Of a stretch of DNA of 64,000 nt, positions 27,346 to 34,699 are shown piece after piece; the stretch's first letter is position 1, and the number at the start of each line of letters is the position of its first letter. The notes under the pieces were generated by a model, which saw only the letters and a program-made list of their open reading frames with translations, was not told the origin of the DNA and made no database searches. The DNA is taken from positions 4,898,001-4,962,000 of the forward strand of contig NZ_CP109027.1 in the NCBI RefSeq assembly GCF_036226885.1, written 5' to 3'. Origin of the DNA: Streptomyces sp. NBC_00663. Lineage in GTDB: Bacteria; Actinomycetota; Actinomycetes; Streptomycetales; Streptomycetaceae. Both the position numbers and the translations under genes were made by a program.

Positions 27346-27819
27346 TCAGGACCGCAGGTCGGGCAGTACCGGAACCATCCGGTCCCACCGCCCGATCTCG
27401 CATCCGTTGCTGCGGTCGTACGTCGCCTCGACGGGCCGCCCGGCCCAGGTCCCGGTGACGTGCGCGGTGGCCGGGCCGCCGTACTGCATGGTGCAGACGC
27501 TGTCGTCGGGTACGGGGGCGAAGGCGTCCTTCCCCCAGCGGGTGCCGCGGTCGAGCGCGGCGCAGGCCCGGCCGGCGTCGGGGTGGGTGCCGCCACCGGG
27601 ATGGCAGTACAGCTCGAAGGTCCCGTTCCCGCCGTGGCCGGCGTTCCTGACGGTGACGGTGAGGTGGTCGCCGGTGCCGAGGTCGTCGCGGGCGGGCGGC
27701 GGCATCAGGTCGAGGGCGGCGGCGGGCGCGGCGGCGAGGGAGCCTACGGCGACGAGGGAGGAGGCGCCGGCGACGAGCAGCCGGGCGAGCGGGGCGCGGG
27801 ACTTCCGGAACAGGGACAT
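27346..27819 (-). CDS. SSI-family secreted protease inhibitor (subtilisin inhibitor-like, I16)
   Basis: The 157-residue precursor has a Sec signal peptide (residues ~1-35, ending AAAPAAALD). The mature part matches the Streptomyces subtilisin inhibitor fold: ELYCHPGGGTHPDAGRACAAL (first disulfide pair), DDSVCTMQYGG (reactive loop) and GTWAGRPVEATYDRSNGCEIG (second pair). Aligning CTMQY with the CPMVY loop of classical SSI puts Met at P1 and Gln at P1', which suits subtilisin-type proteases. It would act outside the cell on endogenous or competitor proteases. Start ATG 27817-27819 (MSLFRKSR) is chosen because the signal peptide begins there; the ribosome site is weak. Confidence 0.85.
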   Translation of the reverse strand: MSLFRKSRAPLARLLVAGASSLVAVGSLAAAPAAALDLMPPPARDDLGTGDHLTVTVRNAGHGGNGTFELYCHPGGGTHPDAGRACAALDRGTRWGKDAFAPVPDDSVCTMQYGGPATAHVTGTWAGRPVEATYDRSNGCEIGRWDRMVPVLPDLRS

Positions 27820-27990
27820 GACCTGACTAACGCCGCCCGCCCCGACCGGTTGCGCCACGGCCCGTCGACCGCGAGAAGAGCTTTGCTCTGCGGCCCGCCT
27901 GCCTAGTACCGTGGGAGGCGATTGGTGACACCACGCTCGACTGTGTCATCATCTGCACGCACCACTCGCGCTCGCGCGGGCGGCTGTGCT

Positions 27991-28081
27991 GGAGGCGTCG
28001 CCTAGTCCGGTCTATGGCGCCGCACTGCTAATGCGGTTTGGGACTTCAATCCCATCGAGGGTTCAAATCCCTCCGCCTCCG
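27991..28081 (+). tRNA. tRNA-Ser (anticodon GCT)
   Basis: The 91-nt gene has acceptor GGAGGCG/CGCCTCC and discriminator G. The anticodon stem CCGCA/TGCGG encloses CTGCTAA (anticodon 28027-28029). It has a class II long variable arm and T loop GGTTCAAAT. CCA is not encoded. Confidence 0.95.
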
Positions 28082-28090
28082 CGCTTGATC

Positions 28091-28122
28091 ACGAAGCCCC
28101 GGTCGTCCGACCGGGGCTTCGT
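28091..28122 (+). terminator. Terminator after tRNA-Ser(GCT)
   Basis: ACGAAGCCCCGGTC (28091-28104) pairs perfectly with GACCGGGGCTTCGT (28109-28122) around a 4-nt loop, 9 bp past the tRNA. Confidence 0.85.
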
Positions 28123-28269
28123 CGTTGTCAGTACGGGCCTCTGATGCCGTTTTCGCAGGTCACAAGGGGTGCGGCAAACGGATTTCACATGGCGGCGGCA
28201 GTCATGTAATGTTCTTCCTGTCGCCGCGAGCGGCCCGAAAGGGCAAAGAACGGCGGGAAAACAGAACAA

Positions 28270-28342
28270 GCACTCGTAGCTTAACGGATAGAGCATCTGA
28301 CTACGGATCAGAAGGTTGCAGGTTCGAATCCTGCCGAGTGCA
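28270..28342 (+). tRNA. tRNA-Arg (anticodon ACG)
   Basis: The 73-nt gene has acceptor GCACTCG/CGAGTGC and discriminator A. The anticodon stem TCTGA/TCAGA encloses CTACGGA (anticodon 28303-28305, A34 expected to become inosine). The T loop is GGTTCGAAT. CCA is not encoded. Confidence 0.95.
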
Positions 28343-28351
28343 CATCGAGAG

Positions 28352-28378
28352 AGGCCCCGGAGAGATCCGGGGCCTTTC
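28352..28378 (+). terminator. Terminator after tRNA-Arg(ACG)
   Basis: AGGCCCCGGA (28352-28361) and TCCGGGGCCT (28366-28375) form a 10-bp stem with a GAGA tetraloop, followed by TTTC. Confidence 0.85.
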
Positions 28379-28410
28379 GCGTGTCGTGATGTTGGGGGAG
28401 GGAGAGCGCG

Positions 28411-29085
28411 ATGAAGGTCAGGGGCGGCGGCAGAGCGGGGCTCGTGGGTGTGGGGCTGGCGGTCGTGCTGGTGGGGTGCGGTCGCGGTGACGGAGGCGAG
28501 GACGCCGGACGGGCGCCGGAGTCCGCGTCCGCGTCCGCTTCCGTATCTGCGTCCGGGTCCGCGTCCTCGGCCGAGCAGGGGCGGCTCGCTCCCGATGTCT
28601 TGCAGAGTCGCTGGTGGTCCTGGGCGGCTTCGGAGCCCGAGTCGACCAACCCGGTCGCCGACGAGGACGGCGGTGACTGCGCGCGGAACCAGCCGAAGGA
28701 CGTGTGGTTCCTGGCCGGCACCTTCGGTACGCGGGCCGAGCGCAGCTGCCCGGTGCCCGCGGGCGTGCCGGTCGCCTTTCCCCTCGTGAACCGGATCGGC
28801 GGGCTCGACGACTGTGCGCTGTTCATGGACGGTGTCGAGGGATCGGCGGTCCTGGACGGCAAGAAGGTCGAGGCGGACGTCTACCGCGACGAGGCCGTGA
28901 CCGTGGAGGGCGTCGCGGGCAATCCCGTCACCGGCACCGACCAGACGTTCGAGGGCACGGGCTGCGGGCTGTGGGTCCAACTGCCCGCTCTCAAGAGCGG
29001 TCCGCACACGCTGAAGATCCGTGGCACTGCCGGGGACTTCGCGACGGGGGTCGACTACACGCTGACCGTGGCCGCCGCCTCGTAG
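28411..29085 (+). CDS. Lipoprotein of unknown function
   Basis: The 224-residue protein has a type II signal peptide: RGGGRAGLVGVGLAVVLVGC, with the lipobox LVGC giving an acylated Cys near residue 23. A Ser/Ala linker (SASASASVSASGSAS) follows, then a folded domain (~55-224) with three Cys-containing strands (GDCARN, RSCPVP, DDCALF) and GTGCGLW. It should be anchored to the outer leaflet. The family is not recognised. GGGAGGGAGAGCGCG precedes the ATG. Confidence 0.8.
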   Translation: MKVRGGGRAGLVGVGLAVVLVGCGRGDGGEDAGRAPESASASASVSASGSASSAEQGRLAPDVLQSRWWSWAASEPESTNPVADEDGGDCARNQPKDVWFLAGTFGTRAERSCPVPAGVPVAFPLVNRIGGLDDCALFMDGVEGSAVLDGKKVEADVYRDEAVTVEGVAGNPVTGTDQTFEGTGCGLWVQLPALKSGPHTLKIRGTAGDFATGVDYTLTVAAAS

Positions 29086-29105
29086 CGGGGGCCGGGTACG
29101 GGAGT

Positions 29106-29285
29106 TCAGGCCGCCGCCCCGGCCAGCCGGTGGAAGGCCTCGATCGTGTGCGGGTGGGCGAGTTCGTCCAGCAGGTGGCGCCACTCGGGGTCGGCGGCGG
29201 CCGGGTGGGCCTGGTCCCAGGCGGTGAGCAGCGGGGCGAGTTCGCTGTCGTCGGCGGGGACCGGGGTGTGGGGCTGGGTGTTCAT
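29106..29285 (-). CDS. Small hypothetical protein (59 aa)
   Basis: The peptide is MNTQPHTPVPADDSELAPLL... ending HRLAGAAA: a short disordered start followed by acidic and amphipathic helices (TAWDQAHPAAADPEWRHLLDEL). No signal or membrane segment. ATG 29283-29285 has GGAAGG 8 bp upstream, and codon use is Streptomyces-like. It converges on the lipoprotein gene, 20 bp from its stop. Function unknown. Confidence 0.6.
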   Translation of the reverse strand: MNTQPHTPVPADDSELAPLLTAWDQAHPAAADPEWRHLLDELAHPHTIEAFHRLAGAAA

Positions 29286-29515
29286 GGGAGCTTCCTTCCG
29301 GTGAGGGTCGAGCCTCTGGGGCGGGACGCGTTCCTCTGAAGGCCGTGGAGAACCTCTGACGTCCACCATGCCGCGAGCCCCCTCGCGGAACCATGGAGTC
29401 GCCTACCGGGCCGGGGGTGTGGCCAGCCCCACCCGCCGGGTGCGGCTGCCCCGTGTCGGGGCGGCGCCGGCCCAAGTGCCGTGGCACGCGCATCCGTTGA
29501 GGCGAACATACACGC

Positions 29516-29545
29516 TTGTGCCACATGTTCGAATGCGCCTAGTTT
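29516..29545 (+). promoter_or_regulatory. Candidate promoter for a leaderless Tat-protein mRNA
   Basis: TTGTGC (29516-29521) and TAGTTT (29540-29545) are spaced 18 bp, and the ATG at 29554 lies 8 bp after the -10 box. That places transcription start at or beside the initiation codon, and no ribosome site is present. Confidence 0.5.
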
Positions 29546-29553
29546 TTCGCGTC

Positions 29554-30843
29554 ATGACCATGACGAGAAGAACGATCCTGCGCGGCATCGCCGCCGCACC
29601 CCTCGCCGGCGCGGCGGCGAACGTCCTCTCCGTCGCTCCCGCCCACGCGGCGACCGTCGCCGCGAACCAGTACTCCCTGGCCGGCCGCACCTCCAACGAG
29701 TACGGCGAATTCGCCGCGCTGGCGGCCGGGTTGGCGGCGCGGCTGACCAAGGTGGACGCCACCACCGTCATCGCCACCACCAACCGTGACGCCGACGCGC
29801 TGAGCAGCGCCCCCAGCACCGCCGAGGCCTTCCAGACCGGCTTCGCCTGGGACCCCGCCGACCAGGACGTCCTGTACTGGATACCCCAGGGCGTCACCAC
29901 CAGCGCCGACGCCTACGGCAACGGCCGCTACCCGGACAGCGGCGGCGACAAGGTCGTCCTCGTCTCCTGGTACTTCGAGACCGACACCGACCCCGACACC
30001 CCGGGCGACGAGTACGCCATCGACAAGGGCATGCGCCTGACCTTCGTCGACTACAACGCCCCCGCCGCGCCCACCTATCGGCACGTACTGCTCGTCGAGC
30101 CGGTGCGCACGGCCTCGGGTGCCTACTCCTTCGCGCCCGTCCAGAAGCACGCCGGCGGCATCATGTGGTACGGCAACCTGCTCTACGTCGTCGACACCTA
30201 CAAGGGTCTGCGGATCTTCGACCTCAACACCCTGTTCACCGTCGAGACCGCGGAGAAGGACGTCTGCGGTCTGCACACCGACGGCAAGTACTACGGGTAC
30301 GGCTACCAGTACGTCCTTCCGCAGAGCTACGCCTACGACAACGCCGGAACGTATCTGCGCTACTCGACGATCGGCCTCGACCGTGCCAGCACCCCCGACA
30401 GCCTGGTGATCGGCGAGTACTCGCTGGACGGCGTGGTCTCCTACAACGACCCCGGCCACACCTTCAACGGCACCGGCGCGCCCGCCGAGACGACACCCCA
30501 CGTCGTCCGCTGGCAGCTCGACTACACCGACCGGCACCCGGGTTCGCTCACCGCGACCGAGGCCGTCACCGTCGCCCAGAAGAAGATCCAGGGCATCGTC
30601 TCCCGCAACACCAAGCACTACCTCTCGGTGAGCGCCGGCCCGTCCGCCAAGGGCGCTCTGCGCACCTTCACCTCCGGCGCGTCCACCGCCACCACCGTCG
30701 CCGACCTCGCCGTCGGCTGCGAGGACCTGAGCTTCCACAGCAGCGGGGCGTCCGGCTGGTCGTACAGCGAGTCGGTGATCTGGAACGTCAGCGAGTACGA
30801 CGGTCTGCGGTACGTGTACGCGGTGCGGGCGGACGGTTCGTAG
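29554..30843 (+). CDS. Tat-exported protein of unknown function
   Basis: The 429-residue precursor begins MTMTRRTILRGIAAAPLAGA, a twin-arginine signal, and is likely cleaved after PAHA near residue 32. The mature protein is rich in Tyr, Asp, Thr and Gly with repeated aromatic strands (GGIMWYGNLLYVVDTYKGLR, VIWNVSEYDGLRYVYAV), which suggests a beta-propeller reading out bound ligand. No catalytic motif is evident and it is not assigned to a family. It probably starts on a leaderless mRNA. It faces GtrA across a 10-bp convergent gap. Confidence 0.75.
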   Translation: MTMTRRTILRGIAAAPLAGAAANVLSVAPAHAATVAANQYSLAGRTSNEYGEFAALAAGLAARLTKVDATTVIATTNRDADALSSAPSTAEAFQTGFAWDPADQDVLYWIPQGVTTSADAYGNGRYPDSGGDKVVLVSWYFETDTDPDTPGDEYAIDKGMRLTFVDYNAPAAPTYRHVLLVEPVRTASGAYSFAPVQKHAGGIMWYGNLLYVVDTYKGLRIFDLNTLFTVETAEKDVCGLHTDGKYYGYGYQYVLPQSYAYDNAGTYLRYSTIGLDRASTPDSLVIGEYSLDGVVSYNDPGHTFNGTGAPAETTPHVVRWQLDYTDRHPGSLTATEAVTVAQKKIQGIVSRNTKHYLSVSAGPSAKGALRTFTSGASTATTVADLAVGCEDLSFHSSGASGWSYSESVIWNVSEYDGLRYVYAVRADGS

Positions 30844-30853
30844 CCGCCGTCTG

Positions 30854-31372
30854 CTAACCGGCGAGCTGGAGGTCGCCGTGGTGGAGGCGGCCGGCGGCCG
30901 GCAGGGGCCGTACGGTTGCCGTCTCCCCGCGGGTGCCCGCGAAGACGCACAGCCGCAGCACCAGGAAGCGGCCGATGCCGGCGAGGCCGGAGGCGCCCAG
31001 GTAGACGGCCTGCTCCCAGACCAGGCCCGGCGAGGACTGCACGGTGTGCAGAACGAACATCGCGGCGCAGGTCACCACGTAGGCCGCCGTCGCCGAGCCA
31101 GCCGACTGCACATGGCGGCGCAGTCCGGCGCGGCGGCCGGTGCCGAAGGTGAACAGGGCGTGCAGCTCGGTGCACAGGATCGTGGACGCGATCGTGATCA
31201 CGGCGTTGGCCGCCGCCCAGGGCGTCAGCAGCGCCAGCAGCGGGACCGCCGCGCTCGACAGCAGCCCCACGCCTCCGCCGCACACCACGAACCGGACGAA
31301 GGAGGCGAGCGGGCCCACCTCGGGCTTCACCTCCGGCTGCACGTCCGTGCTCTCCGCGCGGTGCGTCTGCAT
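30854..31372 (-). CDS. GtrA-family membrane protein
   Basis: The 172-residue protein has four hydrophobic segments (~25-48, 52-75, 90-112, 120-145) between charged ends, the GtrA/DPMS layout. FVRFVVCGGGVGLLSSA at the first helix matches the family start. GtrA proteins are thought to flip polyprenyl-linked sugars for cell-surface glycosylation. No glycosyltransferase lies beside it here, although a GT2-GtrA fusion occurs at 36312-37754. ATG 31370-31372 has GGAAGGA upstream. Confidence 0.75.
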   Translation of the reverse strand: MQTHRAESTDVQPEVKPEVGPLASFVRFVVCGGGVGLLSSAAVPLLALLTPWAAANAVITIASTILCTELHALFTFGTGRRAGLRRHVQSAGSATAAYVVTCAAMFVLHTVQSSPGLVWEQAVYLGASGLAGIGRFLVLRLCVFAGTRGETATVRPLPAAGRLHHGDLQLAG

Positions 31373-31504
31373 GGCGGTGTCCTTCCGAGGTGATCGAGGA
31401 GTTGCTGACGTGCTCCACGATCTCCCGGTCCGCCGCGCGAAACGATGGTGTGCCCTCCCGGAACGGGGGTGGGGCCAGCTCCACCATCTCCCCTCCGCCG
31501 CGCC

Positions 31505-31961
31505 CTACTTGCCCTGCTCGGCGGCCTCCGCGTCGGCGCTCCGCAGCTCCTCGATGGACTCCAGGGCGAGCCCTGTCGTCCGCGTGAACCAGTCGTTCAG
31601 TACGGCGACCTCGGCCGCGGAGCGGTCGGCGAAGAGGGTGTCGAGGCGGGCGTAGTAGGGGCCGTAGAGGGCCGTGAGGCGGGTGACCGCGGACGGGACG
31701 GCGGCGACACGGACGCGGCGACGGTCGTTCGGGTCGGGGCGGCGGGTGATGAAGCCGCCGCGTTCAAGGCGGTTGAGGATGCCGGTCATCGCGCCCGTCG
31801 TGACATGGGCGTGCTCCGCGAGGTCGCCCGCGGTGAAGCAGGTTCTCGCCAGCCTTCAGGACACAGGCGAAGCAAAGCAGGTCGGTGACCTTCAGACCCA
31901 GCCGCTGGGCCATTTCCTGCTGGCCGAGCAGGTGCGTCGCGATGAGGCGCGGATCTGTTGT
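31505..31961 (-). pseudogene. MarR-family regulator broken by a +1 frameshift
   Basis: Two frames together give one MarR protein. The N-terminal frame reads TTDPRLIATHLLGQQEMAQ, then RLGLKVTDLLCFACVLKAGEN; the C-terminal frame reads FTAGDLAEHAHVTTGAMTGI, then LNRLERGGFITRRPDPNDRR (wing) to the stop. They join if one base of the GG at 31841-31842 is removed. No in-frame ATG, GTG or TTG precedes the first segment, so the start is also missing. It faces the frameshifted HGxxPAAW-like gene. Either a decayed regulator or local sequence errors. Confidence 0.8.
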
Positions 31962-31978
31962 GGGCGGGAGGCTGGAAC

Positions 31979-32343
31979 GTGAGTGCGCCCCAGTATGACG
32001 AGGGGCACACCGTCGCGGGGTGGACCGGGTGCGCCGTGGCCACGGTCGGGTGTGTCGTCCTGGGTCTCGGGGTGGTCAGGGCGTCGGCCCCGGTGCTGGC
32101 GGGCGGGGCGCCGTGGTGGTGCTGGGGGTGCTGGTCACCTGGGCCCTGCATCTCGCGGGCTGGGGCAAGCCGCCGGGGCGTCGGCCGCGGGAGCGGTGGG
32201 GGATGCGGACGCGGGACCTGTCGGCGCGGGCCGGGCATCCGGGGTGTGTGGGGTGCCGGCCGGCGGGGCGGGGGCGGCGTGGCGTTGTGCCGGTGGTCGC
32301 CGCCGCCGGGCCGGAGGTCGTCACCGCGGACGCCGGTGGCTGA
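31979..32343 (+). pseudogene. HGxxPAAW-family membrane protein broken by a -1 frameshift
   Basis: From GTG 31979 (GGGAGG 9 bp upstream) the frame reads MSAPQYDEGHTVAGWTGCAV and a first membrane helix. It leaves the family at ~32108. Restoring one G in GGGGCG (32105-32110) continues as AVVVLGVLVTWALHLAGWGKP (second helix), then ARAGHPGCVGCRPAGRGRRG to a stop at 32343. GHTVAGW, HLAGWGKP and the CxxC-like tail are typical of this small actinobacterial membrane family. Divergent from the frameshifted MarR gene. Confidence 0.8.
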
Positions 32344-32382
32344 TCGGGCCGTTGTCAGTGGTGCCCCCTACTCTCGATCGGG

Positions 32383-33267
32383 ATGGCACAGGCATGGAAG
32401 TGCGCGGGGCTGCGTTGGTCGGCGGACGGTCCCGTGCTGGCGTGGGACGGGGGCCGGCGCTCCGCGCTGAGCTGGGGGAAACGAGTGGCCTTCGGGGTCG
32501 CGGACGGGGGTGGACGGACCTGCGTGGGGGCGCGGGGGCACGCGTGTCCGGTGCGGGCGCCCGTGCCGGGGCGGAGCACGGGGGCGCGGTGCGAGGAGTG
32601 TGCGCGCCTCGACCGGGCGCACTCGGTGGCCGCCGACACGATCGCGGACGATCCGCGCCCGTACCACGTGTATCTGGCGTGGTTCGGGCCCGGCATGGCC
32701 AAGGTCGGGATCACGGCTGAGGAACGGGGTTCCGCGCGGTTGCTGGAGCAGGGGGCCGTCTGTTTCAGCTGGCTGGGCGTCGGTCCGCTGATGGCGGCGC
32801 GGCGGAGTGAGGAGCTGCTGCGGGCCGCGTTGCGGGTCCCGGACCGGATTCCGTACGTCGCCAAGCGCGCGGTGCGGTCCGCGTTGCCGGGGACCGAGGG
32901 GGAGCGGGCGGCCGAGATCGCGGAACTGCACGCACGGGCGGTGGCGTTGGGCGGCTGGCCGGAGTCGCTGCGGGCCGAGCCGTTCCGACCCGTGGACCAC
33001 GTGGCGGTGTTCGGCCTCGCCGGGGCGCCGGCCGCCGTCGGTGCGGTCACCGAGCTGGTCGCGGGCGGCGTGGTGGGCGGACGGCTGGTCGCCGCGGCCG
33101 GGCCGGATCTGCATCTGGACACCGGGGGCGGGGTGGTCGTACTGGACACGCGGTTGATGACGGGGTGGGGGCTGGTGCCGGTGGACGTGACATCAGGGGC
33201 GGCGGAAGTCTCGGTGCCGGTACGGGAGTTCAGGAAGGAGACAGGGGTGCAGGACGGGCTGTTCTGA
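32383..33267 (+). CDS. DUF2797 domain protein
   Basis: The 294-residue cytoplasmic protein matches DUF2797 by its order of motifs: MAQAWKCAGLRWSADGPVL at the start, a Cys cluster (CVGARGHACPV...GARCEECARLD, probably a zinc ribbon, ~48-78), then PYHVYLAWFGPGMAKVGITA and EELLRAALRVPDRI. A later part resembles GIY-YIG-like folds in relatives. Function unknown. ATG at 32383. A SAM- or ligand-binding role cannot be seen from motifs. Confidence 0.75.
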   Translation: MAQAWKCAGLRWSADGPVLAWDGGRRSALSWGKRVAFGVADGGGRTCVGARGHACPVRAPVPGRSTGARCEECARLDRAHSVAADTIADDPRPYHVYLAWFGPGMAKVGITAEERGSARLLEQGAVCFSWLGVGPLMAARRSEELLRAALRVPDRIPYVAKRAVRSALPGTEGERAAEIAELHARAVALGGWPESLRAEPFRPVDHVAVFGLAGAPAAVGAVTELVAGGVVGGRLVAAAGPDLHLDTGGGVVVLDTRLMTGWGLVPVDVTSGAAEVSVPVREFRKETGVQDGLF

Positions 33268-33376
33268 GGCCGGACCACCGGAAGGAGACTTGAAGGAGGC
33301 GCAAAGTAAAGACTCGGATCCCTCCCGGATCCCTTTCGGCAAGGAGCCTGGACGCGATGCCGGGCAGGGATCGATC

Positions 33377-33796
33377 GTGGCTGACATGAGCGATCACCGT
33401 ATTGCCCCTGACGCACCCGTCCCTCCCGTCGCGGCTCACGAACCCCCTTACCACGCCGTCGTGTTCACCTCCCTGCGCACCGAGGAGGACCACGGAGAAG
33501 GCCCCGGATACGGCCCCACCGCACAGCGCATGGGCGAGCTGGTCCAGGAGATCCCCGGGTTCCTCGGCGAGGACTCGGCGCACACGCCGGGCGGGCTGTC
33601 GGTCACCGTGGCCTACTTCCGGGACCTGGCCGGTATCGAGGAGTGGCGGCAGAACGCGGAGCACCGGGAGGCCAAGGCGTACGGACGGGCGCACTGGTAC
33701 GAGCGGTACTCGCTGCACATCGCCCGGGTCGAGCACAGTAACGGCTTCCGGCGGGCGGAGAGGGCGGTGACAGGTTCCCGAAAGGGTTTCCTTTGA
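33377..33796 (+). CDS. Antibiotic biosynthesis monooxygenase (ABM)-like protein
   Basis: The ~139-residue protein has a dimeric ferredoxin-like ABM fold: PPYHAVVFTSLRTEEDHGEG, then TAQRMGELVQEIPGFLGEDS, SVTVAYFRDLAGIEEWRQNA and EHREAKAYGRAHWYERYSLH. The strand-helix-strand pattern with HxEAK and the final YSLHIARVE strand matches small haem- or quinol-acting monooxygenases and their stress relatives. GTG 33377 with AGGGA 7 bp upstream is preferred; ATG 33386 is possible. Substrate unknown. Confidence 0.75.
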   Translation: MADMSDHRIAPDAPVPPVAAHEPPYHAVVFTSLRTEEDHGEGPGYGPTAQRMGELVQEIPGFLGEDSAHTPGGLSVTVAYFRDLAGIEEWRQNAEHREAKAYGRAHWYERYSLHIARVEHSNGFRRAERAVTGSRKGFL

Positions 33797-33843
33797 AAGA
33801 CGAGGCCGGTGGCGGGGTGCAGAACATCACAAAACGGGGCTGA

Positions 33844-33906
33844 TTCCCTGGCCTGACCTCGTACGACCGGCGCTGCCTTGGTGTTCCCTGTGAGTTTCTC
33901 AGGGAA
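33844..33906 (+). promoter_or_regulatory. Repeated TTCCCTG sites before the response regulator gene
   Basis: TTCCCTG occurs at 33844-33850 and 33884-33890, and its complement CAGGGAA at 33900-33906. The last two form an inverted repeat with a 9-bp centre, 52 bp upstream of the start. This is a plausible autoregulatory site for the OmpR-type regulator. Confidence 0.4.
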
Positions 33907-33958
33907 ATCACAGGAAGCCGAAAGCCTGCTCTCAGAGCCTCCCGACAGTGTGTCCACC

Positions 33959-34699
33959 ATGACCACGACCTCGCCCCAGGGGCGCACCGAACTGCTGAGG
34001 CCGGACGGGAGCCCCGTCCGAGTGCTTGTGGTGGACGACGAGCTGTCGATCACCGAACTGCTGTCCATGGCCCTGCGTTATGAGGGCTGGCAGATCCGGA
34101 GTGCGGGGGACGGCACCGGTGCCATCCAGACCGCCCGGGAGTTCCGGCCCGACGCCGTCGTTCTCGACATGATGCTGCCCGACATGGACGGGCTGACCGT
34201 CCTGGGACGCCTGCGGCGTGAGCTGCCGGACGTGCCGGTGCTGTTCCTGACGGCCAAGGACGCCGTCGAGGACCGTATCGCCGGGCTCACCGCCGGTGGG
34301 GACGACTACGTCACCAAGCCGTTCAGCCTCGAAGAGGTCGTCGCCCGGCTGCGCGGCCTCATCCGGCGCTCAGGCGCGGCCGACCGGCGGTCCGACTCCG
34401 TGCTTGTCGTCGGTGACCTCACCCTCGACGAGGACAGCCACGAGGTCTCGCGGGCCGGGGAGGGCATCCACCTCACCGCGACCGAGTTCGAACTGCTCCG
34501 CTTCCTGATGCGTAACCCCCGGCGTGTGCTCAGCAAGGCGCAGATCCTCGACCGCGTGTGGTCCTACGACTTCGGGGGGCAGGCCAATGTCGTCGAGCTC
34601 TACATCTCGTACCTGCGCCGCAAGATCGATGCCGGTCGCGAGCCGATGATCCACACCCGGCGTGGCGCCGGTTACCTGATCAAGCCCGCGGCGTCATGA
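33959..34699 (+). CDS. OmpR-family response regulator
   Basis: The 246-residue protein has a receiver domain (~28-140) with the acidic pair VVDDE, phospho-Asp70 (VVLDMMLPDMDG), the Thr of FLTAKD and the Lys of VTKPFS, then an OmpR winged helix (~150-240; LTATEFELLRFLMRNPRRVL, VELYISYLRRKID). It is paired with the kinase that overlaps its stop. ATG 33959 is used; a GTG at 33950 is in frame, and neither has a strong ribosome site. The four-gene string downstream suggests control of envelope glycosylation. Confidence 0.93.
   Translation: MTTTSPQGRTELLRPDGSPVRVLVVDDELSITELLSMALRYEGWQIRSAGDGTGAIQTAREFRPDAVVLDMMLPDMDGLTVLGRLRRELPDVPVLFLTAKDAVEDRIAGLTAGGDDYVTKPFSLEEVVARLRGLIRRSGAADRRSDSVLVVGDLTLDEDSHEVSRAGEGIHLTATEFELLRFLMRNPRRVLSKAQILDRVWSYDFGGQANVVELYISYLRRKIDAGREPMIHTRRGAGYLIKPAAS

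Noticed and set aside
31786..32238. 150-codon minus-strand ORF spanning the MarR/HGxxPAAW boundary
   Set aside because: It is Pro/His/Thr-rich and out of frame with both recognisable (frameshifted) genes.
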